Positions 21,201-31,982 are shown, numbered from the stretch's first letter. The stretch is DNA of 64,000 bases from Symbiodinium natans (GCA_905221605.1 CAJNDS010002268.1:793232-857231); one strand, 5' to 3'. Notes: a model not told the origin generated them from the letters alone. Translations and numbers: made by a program.

Positions 21201-23297
21201 ACAAACTCTAAACCTTACATGCAAAACGACTCTCAACGGAACATAAAACCCTCAACCGTCGTTGACAGGAGCGAGGACCTCGGTGCGGAGGCGCATCATG
21301 TGGCTGTTCTGCTTTCCCTGACCACGCTCGAAATAGAGCTGAGGAAGTTGGGTTTTAGGGCTTTTCAGTTTTATGAGGTGGGAGGATCCTAAAGATTCTC
21401 CAGCAGCTCTGAATCAGACTAAGATCCGTATTGTCACTAATGGGATATCTATCAAGTCAGGGCGTCGAAAACTTAGGGGTTCAAGCACCCTAAACCGTAA
21501 ACCATAAACCCTAAACCCTAAACGGCACCAACTCCACAAACCCAAAATGGGAATGTAGCCGAAGAAAGCAGGGTTTGAGCACTACATAGGGGTTGCGGGC
21601 TTGGGGGGGGGGGGGGGGGGGGTAGGGTTTAGGGTTTAGGGTTTTGGGTTTCGGGGTTGGGGCTTGCTTGGAGGTTCATGACTGTTAAAAGTACAGTGTT
21701 AGGTGTGGGAACTATACTTATCACCCTGTTTTGGGCCCCAACCCTACTTCTAACTACCCATGAACCTCCAAGTAGGGTCTGGGGTTTAAGGTCTTCTCTA
21801 AGATTGCAACCTAACCCTAAACCCTAAACCCTAAGCCCTAAACCCTAGACCCGAAACCCTAAACCCTAAACCCTGAACCCTAAACCCTAAACCACCCTAA
21901 ACCCGTGTTGGGGAGTGGTGCCATTCAGATGGGGTTGAGGCGACGTGAGTTCACCGTGGGCTTGAGCTTTCGAGCTACAGAACCTTTGCAGCAGGAAGCG
22001 GGCAGATACTTTCAGGGAGGCTTAGGGGCATGTGGGGTGGGTCGCAATTAAGTATTGCGTATGTTTACACAGGCACTCGAGTTCGTGGGAACTGGGAGCT
22101 CCGACCCCGAAACTGCTACATGAGCTGTGCTTGAAGGGTTTAGGGTTTAGGGTTTAGGGTGTAGGGTCACCACATTCGTCATCCAACTTCTTCATTCCCT
22201 AGGCCCTAACACCTAAATGTCGAGCCCTAAGCCCACAACCACGTGCTCTCAATTGAGAGTTTTGGGTTTTATAGTATAATAATTTACAAAGGGACCATTT
22301 TGGGAATATGATTAGAAATACTTCCGACCCCTATATTGCTCTCAATTCAGAGTCTTGGGCTTCTAGCATAATTATGAAGGGACCACAGGGGATTCAAATT
22401 AGTAGTTATTTCGACCCCTATAGCCTATATTTTGCTCTCAATTGAGAGAGTTTTGGGGTTACTATAGTATAATTGTAAAGGGACCATAGGGGAATCTGAT
22501 TAGTAAATCTCCCTAAACCCTAAACCCCAAACCCTAAACCCCAAACCCTAAACCTAAACCCTAAACCCTATATTGCTCTCAATTGGGAGGTGCTTGCATC
22601 TTGACTGGGCCGAGCCTCGCGTTTCGCCCGCAGAGCCGATCGGAGGACGAGGAAGACGACCTCAGGTCGCTTAGGGTTTAGGGTTTAGGGTTTAGGGTTT
22701 AGGGTTTAGGGCACCCTCAGGTCGTGAGGTCGTGACCCAGAACATTACCTCGTACTTCAGACCCAAGAGTAAGCTAGGAATAAACAGGGTTTAGGGTTTA
22801 GGGTTTAGGGTTCAAGGTTTAGGGCTACTAGACCCAAGAGTAGCCTAGGAATAGAAAGGGTGCCCTGCTTGGTTTAGAGGCGGTATAAAGGAACCTCAAC
22901 CCGAACAAAAAAGGATCTGCTCTGGGTCCTAGTCACTAAACTCCACAGGGCCATCCAACCACAAGGGTAACTACCCTGATTCTCCCCACAGAAGGGAATA
23001 CCCCAAACCCAAACCGCCACACAAACCCCGAACTTCCACGTGGCCCTGAAGCGCCGCACCCCCCCGACTCCCTGGAAGGCTTGAGGGACCTGGTCTCATG
23101 TCATGTGGTATCCCTGAAATTCGCTCAACTTGTCTGGCTATGGCTGGGAAATGGGTCCTGAACCCGAAACCGTACCCTAAACCCAAACCCCAAACCCCAA
23201 ACCCTAAACCCTAAACCCTTACACTCTCGGCACTGGGAGCTGCTGGGGTCTCAGCAGCCGTCACTGCAATTGCAACGCCAACGAGAGCAGGGAACAT
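16270..23297 (-). CDS. Secreted or membrane protein of unknown function, tandem copy 2, multi-exon
   Basis: Start exon 23297-23225 (MFPALVGVAIAVTAAETP) carries synonymous and conservative changes relative to copy 1. Islands lie at 22672-22590 (EVVFLVLRSALRAKRE), 22230-22090, 21348-21255 (one unbroken exon, QLPQLYFERGQGKQNS...RLRTEVLAPVND), 20280-20210 (DCARAVEKGDGNKDAENRF), 18932-18858 (IMNRMDYWSMPLRQLS), 17590-17520 (EAFSARSVSEGPNN), 16950-16900 (FRAATQRCCA) and 16400-16270 (ILARAPAAEWLPLTATCCF). Relative to copy 1 there is a 37-base difference near 16345 and one-base differences at the exon 1 donor, in the 22600 exon and near 16930. Some of these would shift frame unless splicing differs. 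Function unknown. Confidence 0.45.
17343..17495. repeat. Family A element
   Basis: Ends TACTTGGAGGTTTTATGA and ACCACGAACCTCCAAATA, about 153 bp, with interior inverted symmetry around CCCTATTAGGGCACTTAAGGG. It lies in an intron of copy 2 and has no counterpart at that position in copy 1. Confidence 0.7.
17770..17880 (-). repeat. Long CCCTAAA array
   Basis: About 16 perfect CCCTAAA units in an intron of tandem copy 2, with no matching array at the same point in copy 1. Confidence 0.9.
18268..18298 (+). repeat. 31-base poly-G run
   Basis: Longest pure G run outside the 41 kb tract, inside tandem unit 2. Other runs of 14 or more G or C: 12370, 19836, 21604, 24928, 28147, 31246, 36229, 51800, 56039, 58833, 60107. 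Several sit at or inside inverted-repeat element arms. Confidence 0.9.
19451..19732 (+). repeat. Pentanucleotide satellite (ATGTA/ATGTC)n
   Basis: About 280 bp of tandem 5-mers, mainly GTAATGTCAT, with TATGT and AACGT variants. Present only in tandem unit 2. Confidence 0.9.
19736..19854. repeat. Family D element ending in a poly-C tract
   Basis: GGGGGTTTGCGATATTCGGGGGTACC at the left and CCCTATTTTCGTAAAGCCCC at the right, with body TTGGGGTCCTCATTGCAAGGGA. A run of about 19 C sits at the right end. It lies between coding islands of copy 2. Confidence 0.6.
20035..20177. repeat. Family B element with internal duplication
   Basis: CTAGACCCAAGACTAACC to CTACTCTGGGTCCTAG. The segment GGACTATAAGGGAACCTAAAC appears twice inside, making this copy longer than others. 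Confidence 0.65.
20532..20767 (+). repeat. TTTAGGG array bracketed by 22-bp direct repeats inside a family E element
   Basis: CTTAATTAAGGAATATACCTTA (20532-20553) and CTTAATTAATTTAGGAATATACCATA (20742-20767) flank about 185 bp of TTTAGGG units. The flanks are one half-arm of family E, so the array split an existing element and the split point was duplicated. Confidence 0.7.
21665..21774. repeat. Family A element
   Basis: GCTTGGAGGTTCATGACT to CCCATGAACCTCCAAGTA. Its counterpart in copy 1 (about 12413-12510) is degraded. Confidence 0.7.
22249..22575. repeat. Family G element in three consecutive copies
   Basis: The block CTCTCAATTGAGAGTTTTGGG ... TATAGTATAAT ... AAGGGACCAT ... CCGACCCCTATA occurs three times in tandem (about 22249-22345, 22348-22433, 22437-22575). 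A short CCCTAAA array interrupts the last. Other family G copies: about 10965-11075, 19000-19100, 45170-45265, 48095-48192, 60870-60970. Confidence 0.7.
22758..22860 (+). repeat. TTTAGGG array bracketed by 32-bp direct repeats of a family B end
   Basis: CAGACCCAAGAGTAAGCTAGG (from 22758) and TAGACCCAAGAGTAGCCTAGG (from 22829) flank about 40 bp of TTTAGGG units. The flanks are copies of the same family B terminus in the same orientation. Confidence 0.7.
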
Positions 23298-23334
23298 GGT
23301 TGTCCTCGAGTCGTTGGGTAGTTGTAGGTAGGGT

Positions 23335-23475
23335 TTAGGGTTTAGGGTTTAGGGTTTAGGGTTTAGGGTTTAGGGTTTAGGGTTTAGGGTTTAGGGTTTA
23401 GGGTTTAGGGTTTAGGGTTTAGGGTATAGGGTATAGGGTATAGGGTTTAGGGTTTAGGGTTTAGGGTTTAGGGTT
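23335..23475 (+). repeat. Long TTTAGGG array
   Basis: About 20 TTTAGGG units with three consecutive TATAGGG variants. It lies just upstream (5') of the copy 2 signal-peptide exon. Confidence 0.9.
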
Positions 23476-24381
23476 TGGTTATAAGTGTGGTATCTATACT
23501 GATCGCCCGAAAATGAGGGCACTTGGATCCGTACTCATAACTGCCCATGAACCTCCAAGTACTGTTTCTTAGTAGGAAGTTGGGAAACATGGTACCATAC
23601 ATCCCCGTCCATATGCCCTTCGAGGGATTACAAAGGGCACCTCATGAGGGAAGTCGGTAATTAACTACCCCATATTCTCCCCTGCTTATCCATCAAGGGA
23701 GTATATATAAGTGTATCTTTCTCGATATATATATATATATATATATTTATTTATTTATATATGATGCACATATAGATAGGGTACCAACATCTCCTAGATT
23801 CTTCGAAGCGCGACAATTCATTGAGGGGAATGAGGGAGGGGGGGGGGGTGGGCGCTCAGAAAAAGGAAACCCTACAGGGTCTAGGACACCTTAAGCACTG
23901 GGCGTGCATATAGCCAAAAACTCCAATACCCATTAATCAAGGAATATACCTTAAATCAACCTAAGGGATCCATAGTTTTAGGTATATTCCTGAATCAGGG
24001 GGTTAGGCTGTTTGGGGTACATGCCCACAAGGCACTATCATTTTGAGGGTTTATAGTATACATATATATATATATATATATCAGAGCATTCTCAGTTTCA
24101 TGGGGTGTACCGGGCCTATGCACGTGTAGCGGGGGTTGACAGGGGGACAGAGGTTTAAAGGGGTTCATGGGGCTTGTTCATGGTTCTCTGGGGCATAAAG
24201 TGCTGGGTTCTCTGGCATCTGGGGGGAAGCCTCAGACAGGTGAGAGTGGGCTCTAGTTTCAAGACCCTCGTGGCCCTCGTAACCCAAACCCCACACCCCA
24301 AACCCTAAACCCTAGCCCTAAACCCTAAACCCAAAACCCTAAACCCCAAAACCCATAGTATAGGAGCAGCCCCCCAGGCGC

Positions 24382-24437
24382 CTTTCAGGGATGCGAGGTG
24401 CGAAGGCAGGAGCAAGATCACTGGTATCCGAAGGCGG
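24382..24437 (-). CDS. Highly conserved coding island upstream of copy 2
   Basis: Counterpart of 14872-14937, with the same acceptor and a GC donor (GGCGCCTGG). Same open frame. See copy 1 for interpretation. Confidence 0.4.
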
Positions 24438-25032
24438 CTGCAAGCCAAAACGGGTGTAGAAGGCCGCGGGGGGCTTAGGAGGGTGGGTTTAGGAGGGTTT
24501 AGGGTTTAGGGTTTAGGGTTTAGGGTTTAAGGCTTCGGAGGGTTCAGGAGGGCTCAGGAGGGTTTTAAGGCCCAAGGCCAATCCTTCTTAGATATCACAC
24601 TCGGGAGGCCCAGGACTTTGTGGGGTTTAAAAAGTCCAGGGTCCTACGTTTACTCTTTCATTCCCCCAAATCCTAAACCCCAAACCCCAAACCCCAAACC
24701 CCAAACCCTAAACCCTAAACCCTAAACCTTGATCCTGGGGGTCGTAACATGCCCGCGGAACTCCACTCCAGGAGCTCCCACCTATGATCTTTAGAGCTTA
24801 GGATTTAGAGTTTAGGGCTTAGGGTCTTAGGGTCTTAGGATATTAGGGTCTTAGGGTTTAGGGCGTCTCGACGTGCAGCGGCAGTAAATCTTACGGGGAC
24901 ATGGCGCGCCGACACACGCATGCGTGTGGGGGGGGGGGGGGGGGGGGCGCAGTGCCCCTTAGACCCCGCGGCTGATAATTCCCACCATCAAGAATGCCTC
25001 GAAGTTCGATGAAAGCTTTAGGGTTGAGGGTT

Positions 25033-25130
25033 TACTTGGAGGTTCATGGTACTAACTAACCACTTATAACTGGGCTTGTAACCCTACTTATAATCGGGAT
25101 AACCCTATAAGGCCCATGAACCTCCAAGTA
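25033..25130. repeat. Family A element
   Basis: TACTTGGAGGTTCATGGT to GCCCATGAACCTCCAAGTA, 98 bp. Located near the right end of tandem unit 2. Confidence 0.8.
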
Positions 25131-25240
25131 GGATTTAGGGAAGGCGCTTTTTAGACTTTGTCTGCTTGGCCCCATCAGGCCGCCCACTGATGTCGGTTCG
25201 CATCTGTTGGCTACTTGCTGGGCTGCCCTCGTCCCTGCTT

Positions 25241-27500
25241 AGTTGTGTGAGGTAGGGTCTGTATTCCTTGTATCCCCAAAAAGACACCCAATGTATACAC
25301 TCACCCATATTAAAAAAGGAACCCTGTATACACTCACCAAAAACAGTAGTAGAATGCCCTGTTTCAAAAGTGACTATAAAGTAGGGCTGCTGAATAGGAT
25401 TGTTCCTGTTTAGGGGACTTCTAACTCTACTCTGTACCAAGTAACATCCCTCCAAGCAAACTCAAGGAAGTCGAACCCCTGGTGGGTAGGGCTTAAGCGC
25501 CAAGGCTGCGAGGTACCAATTCTGATAGCTTCGAGCAGCTTCAGCCAACAGCCGGCAGGACAGACTTCGACATTTGCCGAAAGGATTCTAAACAAGTGAA
25601 CCGAGTTCGGCCGCAGAGGTGTGCGAACCAGACTTAACTCCTACACCCCTACACCCTTAAACCCTCGGATCCACATCCGGTCTGTGGACCTCTGCGGCCG
25701 TGCGGGACATGGCGGCATCGCGCTTGGGTCGCGCTGTGCCACCGGACCCCGCAGTGCAAAGACCAAGTGACCAACGAGCGCAACATGTTTAGGGTTTAGG
25801 GTTTAGGGTTTAGGGTTTAGGGTTTAGGGTTTAGGGTTTAGGGGTTTAAGGGTTTAAGGGTTCAGTACTCTGCCGGGGGAGTCGGGAGTTCGGGTTTCTA
25901 CGGCATTTTGCTGGGGAGGTTGATCGAAATCCTATTCAGGGTGCAGGGTTGAGGAGTAGGGTTTAGGGATCGCCCTAAACCCTAAACCCTAAACCCTAAA
26001 CCCTAAACCCTAAACCCTAAACCCTGCACCCATGCTTAGGTTCTATCGTGGGCCCCGTGCTTTGGTAGCCTGATCTAAATGCGCTGCCGGAGCTCTGCGC
26101 GAGGACGCAGCTAGGCATCTGCTCCACGCGTGCATTCTATGTTGCTATAAGGGGGGATTCTCTAGATTTAGGGTTTAGGTTTAGGGTTTAGGGTTTAGGG
26201 TTTAGGGTTTAGGGTTTAGGGTTTAGGGTTTAGGGTTTAGGGTTTAGGGTTTAGGGTTTTATGGGTTAGGGTCCCTCTTTGGGGTGAAAGATTATAAGGG
26301 GGCCCAAGAGTAACCTAGGAATAAAATGGGTGTCCTTTTTGGTTCAAAGAGAATTATAAGGGGACCTAAACCATAATTCAAAAAACTATAAGTTGATCCG
26401 AGACATGGATCAGCCCCCCCGGCCCCCAATGTCTCCTGAAACCCTAAGCTCGTGGAAAACTCCCGACCAATAACCCGACACCCAATGCACGTGTGAGGTC
26501 TATGACTCCCAGTGCACATGTGAGGTCTATGACTGACGTCCTTACCCTAAACCACTCGACCGGCTAGACCCCTGAACCACCAAACCCTAAACCCTACCCC
26601 TAACCCCCCCTCGACATTTAAGTAGATCTTCTTAAGGGGTAGAAGGAGGGACCCATAAACGGTACACTTAACCTTATTCCCCTATATAACCCATATGTAT
26701 ATATGTATACACACCTTATAGAGTCCCTAAATACCTACGTACCCCCAAATAACCCCCGAAGGTCCCTTATAAGGGTCCCTCCTTTAGTCCTTTGATTAGA
26801 GTGAAGGAAGGCCGGTAGCTCCGTCGCCTGAACCTTTCGCTCTCTGGTCACGGAAATGACGCAATGGACTCCCAAAGTCCCCGCAGACAAGTAAATCTGA
26901 TCTCTTCGGGCCACTACGTCGGGCCCCTTAAAGCAGCCTCTGAAGAAACACAGCCCTGAAACATAAGCCCTGAACCCCAAACCCTCTTCCTAGATATGAT
27001 CCTCTTGAACTCAACAAGGAAACGTGTAGAACTTGTCCCAATCTGGTGGCCAGGCTAGGGATGGAGGGGGTTGCTAGAACTAAACCCTAAGCCCTGAACC
27101 CCAGACCCTCTGGCGGCTTCGATGAGTCCCTATACTCTCCTTACTTCACACGCGGTGGCGTTCAAGAAGCAGTCCGCGCCTCAGACATGCTTCAATGAGG
27201 TCATGCATCTTCACCCCCGACAACATCAACTTTAGAGGCACACACTGGCAGTGAAACTGAGGTTTAGGGTTTCGGGCTACCCTGAACCCTAAACCCTAAA
27301 CCCTAAACCCTAAACCCTAACCCTAAACCCTAAACCCTAAACCCTTAACCCTGGGGAAGAGAGGAAGAGAGGGAGAGGGAAAGGGAGCGGGAGATGGTCC
27401 AAGCGGCCGCTAGCTGAACTGCGTTGCATGGGGAGATGTAGGTCGGCCCTGGCAGCAGGTGGCTTCGACATCCACAGGTATATAAACCCTAAACCCTAAA
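25241..27500. other. Spacer with repeats, no confident gene
   Basis: Contains TTTAGGG arrays (25787-25845, 26166-26257) and CCCTAAA arrays (25975-26025, 27285-27345). A half family B element lies at about 26300-26370. A 22-bp direct repeat (TGCACGTGTGAGGTCTATGACT) lies near 26485 and 26513. Two GC-rich islands (25670-25785 and 26040-26130) are open in several frames, but no reading could be chosen. Confidence 0.4.
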
Positions 27501-27534
27501 CCCTAAGCCCTAAGCCCTAAACCCTAAACCCTAT

Positions 27535-27720
27535 CACTTTTCCCAGAAAGAACATGTTGCACAAACTGCGGGCCTTTGGGTGAGAAGGAGATGGTAACGT
27601 AATGTGGGAGTAATATCGGCCGCCCACAAAGCTCACACAGCAAAGCGTGCCGGCCGACTTCATTGGTTATGACGCCGGTCTCCACCACCTCTGCCGGGCG
27701 CATGCAACTTGGCGCCGACA
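27535..27720 (-). CDS. Exon of an unidentified gene with a CxxC motif
   Basis: Open minus-strand frame reading MRPAEVVETGVITNEVGRH, then LCELCGRPILLPHYVTIS, then FSPKGPQFVQHVLSGKS. CELCG could be half of a zinc-binding site. It precedes a CCCTAAA array and lies downstream of the 28291-28449 exon on the same strand, so it may be a 3' exon of the same gene. Borders are uncertain and the function is unknown. Confidence 0.35.
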
Positions 27721-28290
27721 GGCGCCGTATTAAATTTAGGAAAAGTAGATGGGGATTCATTTTATTGCTACTAATTGAATAGGGATCCATTTTTTTGCAG
27801 AGTATGTATGCAATGTTGCTTAATCGCTTCCCCCTTTTATTAAAGACCCCCCCTAATACTAAAAATACTTTCCGGAAAAACCTCCCGAAACCGAGCCCGC
27901 CTTTTAAACCCTATTCCGAATTAGGGGGGGGGTTCAGGCCTCCAAGAAATCCTTCAACACCAATAAAACCCTGAGAGGGTTTAGGGTTGGGGGGTCTAGG
28001 GTTAATTAAGGGTTTAGGGCTTAGGGTTAAGGGTTTTCTGTCTCTCTCTCTCTCTCTCTTCTGTCTCTTTCTTTCAGTTTACCCCACACTTCAGTACTTG
28101 ATTACTTGAGTAAATCTGGAGTCTAGAACATGGCATTTCGATAAAACCCCCCCCCCCCCCCCCCCTAATAATACAAACACATTTCGAATTTCTATTGGGG
28201 GGGGGGGGGACCCCCCGTTTAATATTAGGGGGAAACGATTAGTTAAGGGGTGTTGAGTGCGCTGAGCTCTTAGAGTCTTAGAGCACTTAC

Positions 28291-28449
28291 GTCGATGCGG
28301 TTCCACTGCCGTGGCTGACGTTGAGTTGTCCCTTTCGACATGAGCGCAGTGGGATTGGGCCATCCTGCCTTCAGGCCACCGTCTGCCTCAGTGTGGGACA
28401 TCAACTTCAGGATTTCGTAAACTCTGGGGTGGAACTCGGATCTTGACCG
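28291..28449 (-). CDS. Well-bounded exon of an unidentified gene
   Basis: 159 bases, 53 codons, phase 0 throughout, between acceptor CCTCTAG and a perfect GTAAGT donor at 28290. It reads RSRSEFHPRVYEILKLMS, then HTEADGGLKAGWPNPTALMS, then KGTTQRQPRQWNRID. Composition is typical of a soluble protein; no family recognised. Neighbouring islands on the same strand (28600-28530, FGLDPRTWQQ) probably belong to the same transcript. Confidence 0.55.
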
Positions 28450-28529
28450 CTAGAGGTGCATCTGTCATATGGTGGTCTCCGAGCTGCTGCAAGAGTTAAT
28501 TTCACTTCTTGGCAGATTTGCAGATTTGC

Positions 28530-28605
28530 ATACATTCGGAATGCACCGCACCCTGCTGCCATGTCCTTGGATCCAGGCCAAAGGCGAATCCCTTGGCAGA
28601 ACGCT
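28530..28605 (-). CDS. Probable exon
   Basis: Open minus frame reading QRSAKGFAFGLDPRTWQQGA after ACAACCAG. It lies immediately 5' of the 28291-28449 exon. Its right border could be the CAGCAG/GGTGCG site. No function assigned. Confidence 0.35.
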
Positions 28606-28809
28606 GGTTGTAGGGTTTTTTAAGGGAGGGGGGGTTCATCGGGGGTAGATACCTAGGGAACCTTAGGGAAGCTTAGGGAGCCTTAGGGAGCAGTAGGGAA
28701 TATTCGGGAACCTCATACCTTGAACCCCCCTCCCTTTTTAAGGACCCTATAAGCTGATGCAACTGCACGGTAAGGATGAGAGCTGGTTTTGAGCTGGGAT
28801 TCCTGAACC

Positions 28810-28903
28810 TTGGGATGTTCACCCTCATACTGACAGCCTTGAACAGAGATGATCGTCTGATCCCTTTGAGAAGGACTGTTTTGATAAAGGGGGAACATCC
28901 CAA
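28810..28903. repeat. Family C inverted-repeat element
   Basis: TTGGGATGTTCACCCTCATA to AAGGGGGAACATCCCAA with the inner pair ACAGCCTTGA/AAGGACTGTT. Other family C copies: 34419-34519, 42106-42183, 42480-42555, 46113-46219, 59066-59178, 63495-63605, 63838-63942. Confidence 0.75.
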
Positions 28904-29289
28904 CCTAAACCCTTAAAACCTCAACCCTAGATCCTCGCGGCAAATCATGGCACACTCTAAGCCGTAAACCCTAAACCCTAAACCCTAAACCCTAAACCCT
29001 AAACCCTAAACCCTAAACCCTAAACCCTAAACCCTAAACCCTAAACCCTAAGAGTTGAGTCCCTAAGCCCCCAGAGACACTGAAGCCCCAAACCCTAAGA
29101 CCTAACAGTCAGACACCTTGAGGCGCTTGAGATCTAACCCTAAACCCTAAACCCTAAACCCTAAACCCTGAACCCTAAACCCTGAACCCTGAACCCTAAA
29201 CCCTAAACCCTAAACCCTGAACCCTAAACCCTAAACACTAATTAAACCCTAAACCCTGAACCCTGAACCCTACACCCTAAACCCCATGA

Positions 29290-31069
29290 CTTCCACAGGG
29301 CTTTGAGGACCCAGCTCGCCATCGCTGTCGACTCCGACTCCCCCCAGAGGAAGGATGCGCTTGCTTGCCAGCCTAGCCGGGTTTAAGGTTTAGGGTTTGG
29401 GGTTTAGGGTTTAGAGTTTAGGGTGAGGATTTCTGTGGGCTTTCTTACCAGATAATCCCCCACGGAGCCCCTGAATAAGGGGGGAGAAAGCTGGAAGCGA
29501 AGCATTTGCACCCAAATGAAGGGGGGGTTCAGGGACGGCGCGGCTCACCACAATGGGCATATGAGACTACATTACGATAGTGGTATATACTAGCATATTC
29601 TTATAGTCTGGGCCTGCAAGAAAACGTCTTCGGTTCTTAAGCCAGGGTTTGGGGTTCAGGATTTAGACGGGTTTTCAGGCTGTCAGAGCAGAGGTTAAGA
29701 CGACAGCGGCGCCTGCGATCATGCGACTGCGCCGTACGACCAGGTCAGAGCGAGGACGCCGATGACAAGCTGAGCACTAAACCCCAAACCCGAAACCCTA
29801 AACCCGAAACCCCAAACCCGAAACCCTAAACCGCCATGGGCAGTCCGCAGCCTCTTCCTTCGAGCACCCTTGCGGTGAGAGCGCGTCGTTCTTGAGTCGT
29901 CCCGTCCGAAAGAAATGGCGGGTTGAGCACTCTGACTTGGGAGTAGGGTTCATGCATTTCGTGAACGAAATGCTGCAACACAGCTGCAAGGCAAACTCAG
30001 ACAACTAGAGTAACTAGAGGAACCCACACGCTGTCCTAGCTCGCAATTATGTGCACTCATTCTGCGTGTGTACAATCAATTATACAGATCTAACCGTCGT
30101 ATAAGCTTAGTGCTTAATGGGGTTGACATGGGGTCATAGCCCTGGAAAAAAGCTGCAGGCCATCCTAATCGCAACCGCTACAACCCGAAACCCTCAAACC
30201 CTGAATCCTAAACCCTTAACCCTTAACCCTAAACCCTTGACCCTAAACCCTAAACCCTTAACCCTAAAACCCTTAACCCTAGACCCTCAACCCTACACCC
30301 TGAACCTAAATCCCTCAGAAAAATGGTTGCCTTTGTTGGTGTAGCATCCTAAAAATCTAGCATGTCGTCAGACTTGATTACTGCATCGCCGGAAAACTTG
30401 ACCCCTAAATCCCTCAGAAAAATGGTTGCCTTTGTTGGTGTAGCATCCTAAAAAATCTCAAAGCCCGAAAAATAACTAAGAAGCTACAAACCCTGTACCA
30501 GAAACCCTCCACCCTAAACCCAAAAACAGAAACCCTAAACCCTAAACCCCAAACCCTAAACACTAAACCCCAAACCCCAAACCCAAAATAAAACCCAAAC
30601 CCTAAACCCTAAACCCTAAACCCTAAACCCTACACTCAGCACTCTGGCATCCCCGAGGCCTGGTCGATTCTCTCAGAGAACGAACTTTGACGACCTTTCC
30701 GCAGCAGATTTGCTTGGTCCCACTCCTAGGGTTTAGGGTTGAGGTTTAGGGTTTAGGGTTTAGGGTTTAGGGTTTGGGGTTTGGGGTTTAGGGTTTAGGG
30801 TTTAGTGTTGAGGGTTTTGGGGTTGTGGGGTTTAGGGTTTAGGGTTTAGGGTTAAGGGTAAAGAGTTAAGGGCAAAGGGTTTGGGAAGCTTTACAAGTAG
30901 GTTCAGGGCTTAGCGTCAGGGAACCTCTGGCTTCATCTTAAACCCTAAACTCGAAACCCTAAACCCTAAACCCTGAACCCTAAACCCTAAACCCGAAACC
31001 CTAAACCCTCCACCTGCCTCTACTTCAGAGGCATCGAAGTCCGCGTCCTCCTCCTCCTCAATTGCGTTG
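29290..31069 (-). CDS. Group of coding islands from an unidentified minus-strand gene
   Basis: Islands in transcription order: 31069-31018 (NAIEEEEDADFDASEVE, acidic), joined in phase by a GC-AG intron to 30725-30650 (EWDQANLLRKGRQSSFSER). Then 29988-29845 (VLQHFVHEMHEPYSQVRV, ending ARVLEGRGCGLP), 29775-29725 (hydrophobic LVIGVLALTWSYGAVA) and 29380-29295 (SKRILPLGGVGVDSDGELG). The acidic exon is bounded by CCTAG and a GC donor (GCAGGTGG). Family A, B and E pieces and CCCTAAA arrays separate the islands. The hydrophobic stretch could be a membrane segment. I cannot name the protein, and it may continue into the 28.3-28.6 kb exons. Confidence 0.4.
30306..30457 (+). repeat. Direct repeat pair of about 50 bp
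   Basis: The block CCTCAGAAAAATGGTTGCCT...GTGTAGCATCC occurs at about 30306-30358 and 30404-30457 with almost no change. The 45-base spacer between them is unrelated. Confidence 0.8.
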
Positions 31070-31117
31070 CTAGGTACCTCGCAACAGGGACGTAGGTGGC
31101 CCCAAAGAGCCCAATAT

Positions 31118-31175
31118 CCCGTAAATAGTTTAGGGTTTAGGGTTTAGGGTTTAGGGTTTAGGGTCCCCGTAAATA
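31118..31175 (+). repeat. Short TTTAGGG array bracketed by 10-bp direct repeats
   Basis: CCCGTAAATA at 31118-31127 and again at 31166-31175 flanks five TTTAGGG units, again inside a family E arm (GAGCCCAATA...). Confidence 0.65.
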
Positions 31176-31567
31176 AGGAATATTCTGCCTGCCCCCCAAA
31201 TATCAATATTAACAAGAAATATAATCCCTCCCCACAATTGAAACCCACCCCCCCCCCCCCCCATACCCCTTAATATTGAATACTTCCAATGCACTAGAAA
31301 ATGTACGGATCCTTGCTATGATTGGGCCCTGTAGGACTTCTATCTCGCATGAAGAGTCTGCGGTTTTGTACGTCCCTCTTAACCTCTTATAAGACTCTTA
31401 TAAGACTCTCAAAATTACAGGGCAAACAAGAACCCACTTTGAACAATCCTAGAATTTTCTTTCTTTGCGTGTGCATCGGAAATTGCACTCAAGCAATATT
31501 TCCAAAATCCTAGGCCCAAAACCCTCTAAGCCCTAAGTCTGCGGCTAAGTCTAGAGTTCAGGAATAA

Positions 31568-31678
31568 CTAGACCCGAGAGTAACCTAGGAAGAAAAAGAG
31601 TGCCCGTTTTGGATTAAAGGGGCTGATAAGGGAACCTAAACCCCCAAAAAAGGAATAAGGGGCCACACTGAGTTCCAG
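31568..31678. repeat. Family B element
   Basis: CTAGACCCGAGAGTAACC to CACTGAGTTCCAG, with the usual GGGAACCTAAACCCCC body. Confidence 0.65.
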
Positions 31679-31831
31679 ATATTATACAGGGCGCTGTCTA
31701 TTTTATCCCTAAACCCTAAACCCTAAACTAACGGACCCTAGCCCCCCAAAAAAGTGAATGCGCATACTACAGCGGATCCTAGCTAAGGGCCACATGACCC
31801 CGCGTTAGGGGCGACCTTGCCCTTTCACTCA

Positions 31832-31982
31832 CTACCCAGAGCCCAATACCCCTTCGCTAAGGAATATGGGTTGAGGGTTTACGGCTTGGGTTTCAGGGTT
31901 AGGGTTTGGTACGGGGATCCGTGTCATGATGTAAGGTATATTCCTTCATTAAGGGGGGGGGGGGGGGTGAGGTACTGAGCTC
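31832..31982. repeat. Family E element with poly-G in one arm
   Basis: CTACCCAGAGCCCAATACCC to GGTACTGAGCTCT. The arms carry CTTCGCTAAGGAATAT / ATATTCCTTCATTAAGG, and one arm has expanded into a 16-G run. Confidence 0.65.

Larger units (their letters stand above)
16260..25240. repeat. Tandem duplication, unit 2 (about 9.0 kb)
   Basis: Second copy of the 6550-16235 unit, with matching islands in order across its whole length. It lacks the T- and G-rich 7300-7830 segment of unit 1. It has additional material such as the AATGT-type satellite at 19451-19732 and the triplicated family G element at 22249-22575. Confidence 0.8.
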
